A DNA stretch of 64,000 nt, taken from NCBI GenBank assembly GCA_017303635.1, contig JAFLCG010000005.1, positions 124,001 to 188,000 of the forward strand, given 5' to 3'. Within the stretch, counting starts at the first letter, position 1. Every line of letters starts with the position of its first letter. The position numbers were made by a program, and so were the translations under genes. The notes beneath the pieces were generated by a model. It was given only the letters and a program-made list of their open reading frames with translations, was not told where the DNA came from and did not search any database. This DNA is from Anaerolineae bacterium (GTDB lineage Bacteria; Chloroflexota; Anaerolineae; Aggregatilineales; Phototrophicaceae). Below are positions 63,614 through 64,000 of the stretch, in pieces.

Positions 63614-64000
63614 ATGCCGCAGATGATCCAAAAATTGTTGATTGCGAACCGCGGGGAAATCGCCTGCCGGATTATTCGAACCTGCCGGGAGATGGGGATC
63701 GCCAGCGTGGCAGTGTACTCGGAGGCCGATGCACGGGCGCTGCATGTTGAGCGAGCTGATGAAGCCATCTACCTCGGCCCTGCCCCTGCCCGCGAGAGCT
63801 ACCTCAATATCGACGCATTGATTGCCGCAGCCATCCGGTCGGGTGCGGACGCGGTGCATCCGGGCTACGGCTTTCTGGCGGAAAACGCGCGCTTCGCCCA
63901 GGCAGTCATCGATGCAGGATTGATTTGGGTCGGGCCGCCGCCGGGGGCCATCGAAGCGATGGGCAGCAAACGAGGTGCCAAGCTCCTGCTCAAGGGCATC
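63614..64000 (+). CDS. Acyl-CoA carboxylase biotin-carboxylase (alpha) subunit, 5' part only
   Basis: The first 129 codons of a gene cut by the window end. ATG at 63614 after AGAAGGA. The N-terminal biotin-carboxylase domain is unmistakable: [77 protein letters not shown] and [19 protein letters not shown], just before the ATP-grasp domain. It should carry a biotin-carrier domain at its far end (not visible). It is the natural partner of the carboxyltransferase at 56845. Confidence 0.95.
   Translation, partial: MPQMIQKLLIANRGEIACRIIRTCREMGIASVAVYSEADARALHVERADEAIYLGPAPARESYLNIDALIAAAIRSGADAVHPGYGFLAENARFAQAVIDAGLIWVGPPPGAIEAMGSKRGAKLLLKGI

Overview
The window reads as a chromosomal segment of a Chloroflexota bacterium, probably Anaerolineae-like. 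The main argument is family content: two tandem proteins of the very hydrophobic Chlor_Arch_YYY/DUF2298 type lie beside two TIGR03663 (Agl23-like) proteins, a pairing known mainly from Chloroflexi and archaea. A compact IF-2, a gyrA with a GyrA box and bacterial sigma-70 promoters fit this. Nothing looks like a phage, plasmid, insertion sequence or CRISPR array.

Layout. (1) 1-7354, minus strand: the conserved translation/transcription operon nusA-ylxR-infB-rbfA-nrnA-truB-ribF, without rimP in front of nusA. (2) 7552-28656, minus strand: a ~21 kb run of envelope-glycan genes (UPF0104 flippase-like, GT4, methyltransferase, GT39, a giant GT39+DUF2298 fusion, a lone DUF2298 protein, a degenerate TIGR03663 paralogue, an ECF sigma/anti-sigma pair, and a TIGR03663 protein with an NHL propeller). 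This is the most unusual part of the window. (3) 28733-32308: tRNA-Gly(CCC), rplY and convergent gyrA, with clear promoters and terminators. (4) 32672-44133: penicillin-acylase-type Ntn hydrolase, Rieske oxygenase, small membrane proteins with birA, a HIT protein, and a heterodimeric ABC exporter with one degenerate ATP site. (5) 44219-54100: a second glycan cluster (three GT39-like membrane proteins, a GT2, a WecD-like acetyltransferase, a 2-hydroxyacid dehydrogenase), then a TPR protein and a double-HTH XRE regulator. (6) 54304-56412: a soluble GAF-GAF-PAS histidine kinase. (7) 56845-64000, plus strand, visibly more GC-rich: an acyl-CoA carboxylase/dehydrogenase/hydratase cluster with AtuA-family genes, resembling acyclic-terpene (Atu) or leucine (Liu) catabolism. 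Here AtuA is split in two by an unrelated membrane-protein gene, and the spacers carry short repeats.

Working together: block 2 has the parts expected for building a lipid-linked sugar in the cytoplasm (GT4, methyltransferase), moving it (UPF0104) and transferring sugars outside (GT39/TIGR03663/DUF2298), with its own ECF switch. Block 5 supplies further sugars, probably including an N-acetylated amino sugar. Block 7 would oxidise, carboxylate and hydrate a branched acyl-CoA. All functions are inferred from motifs and family knowledge; no searches were run.
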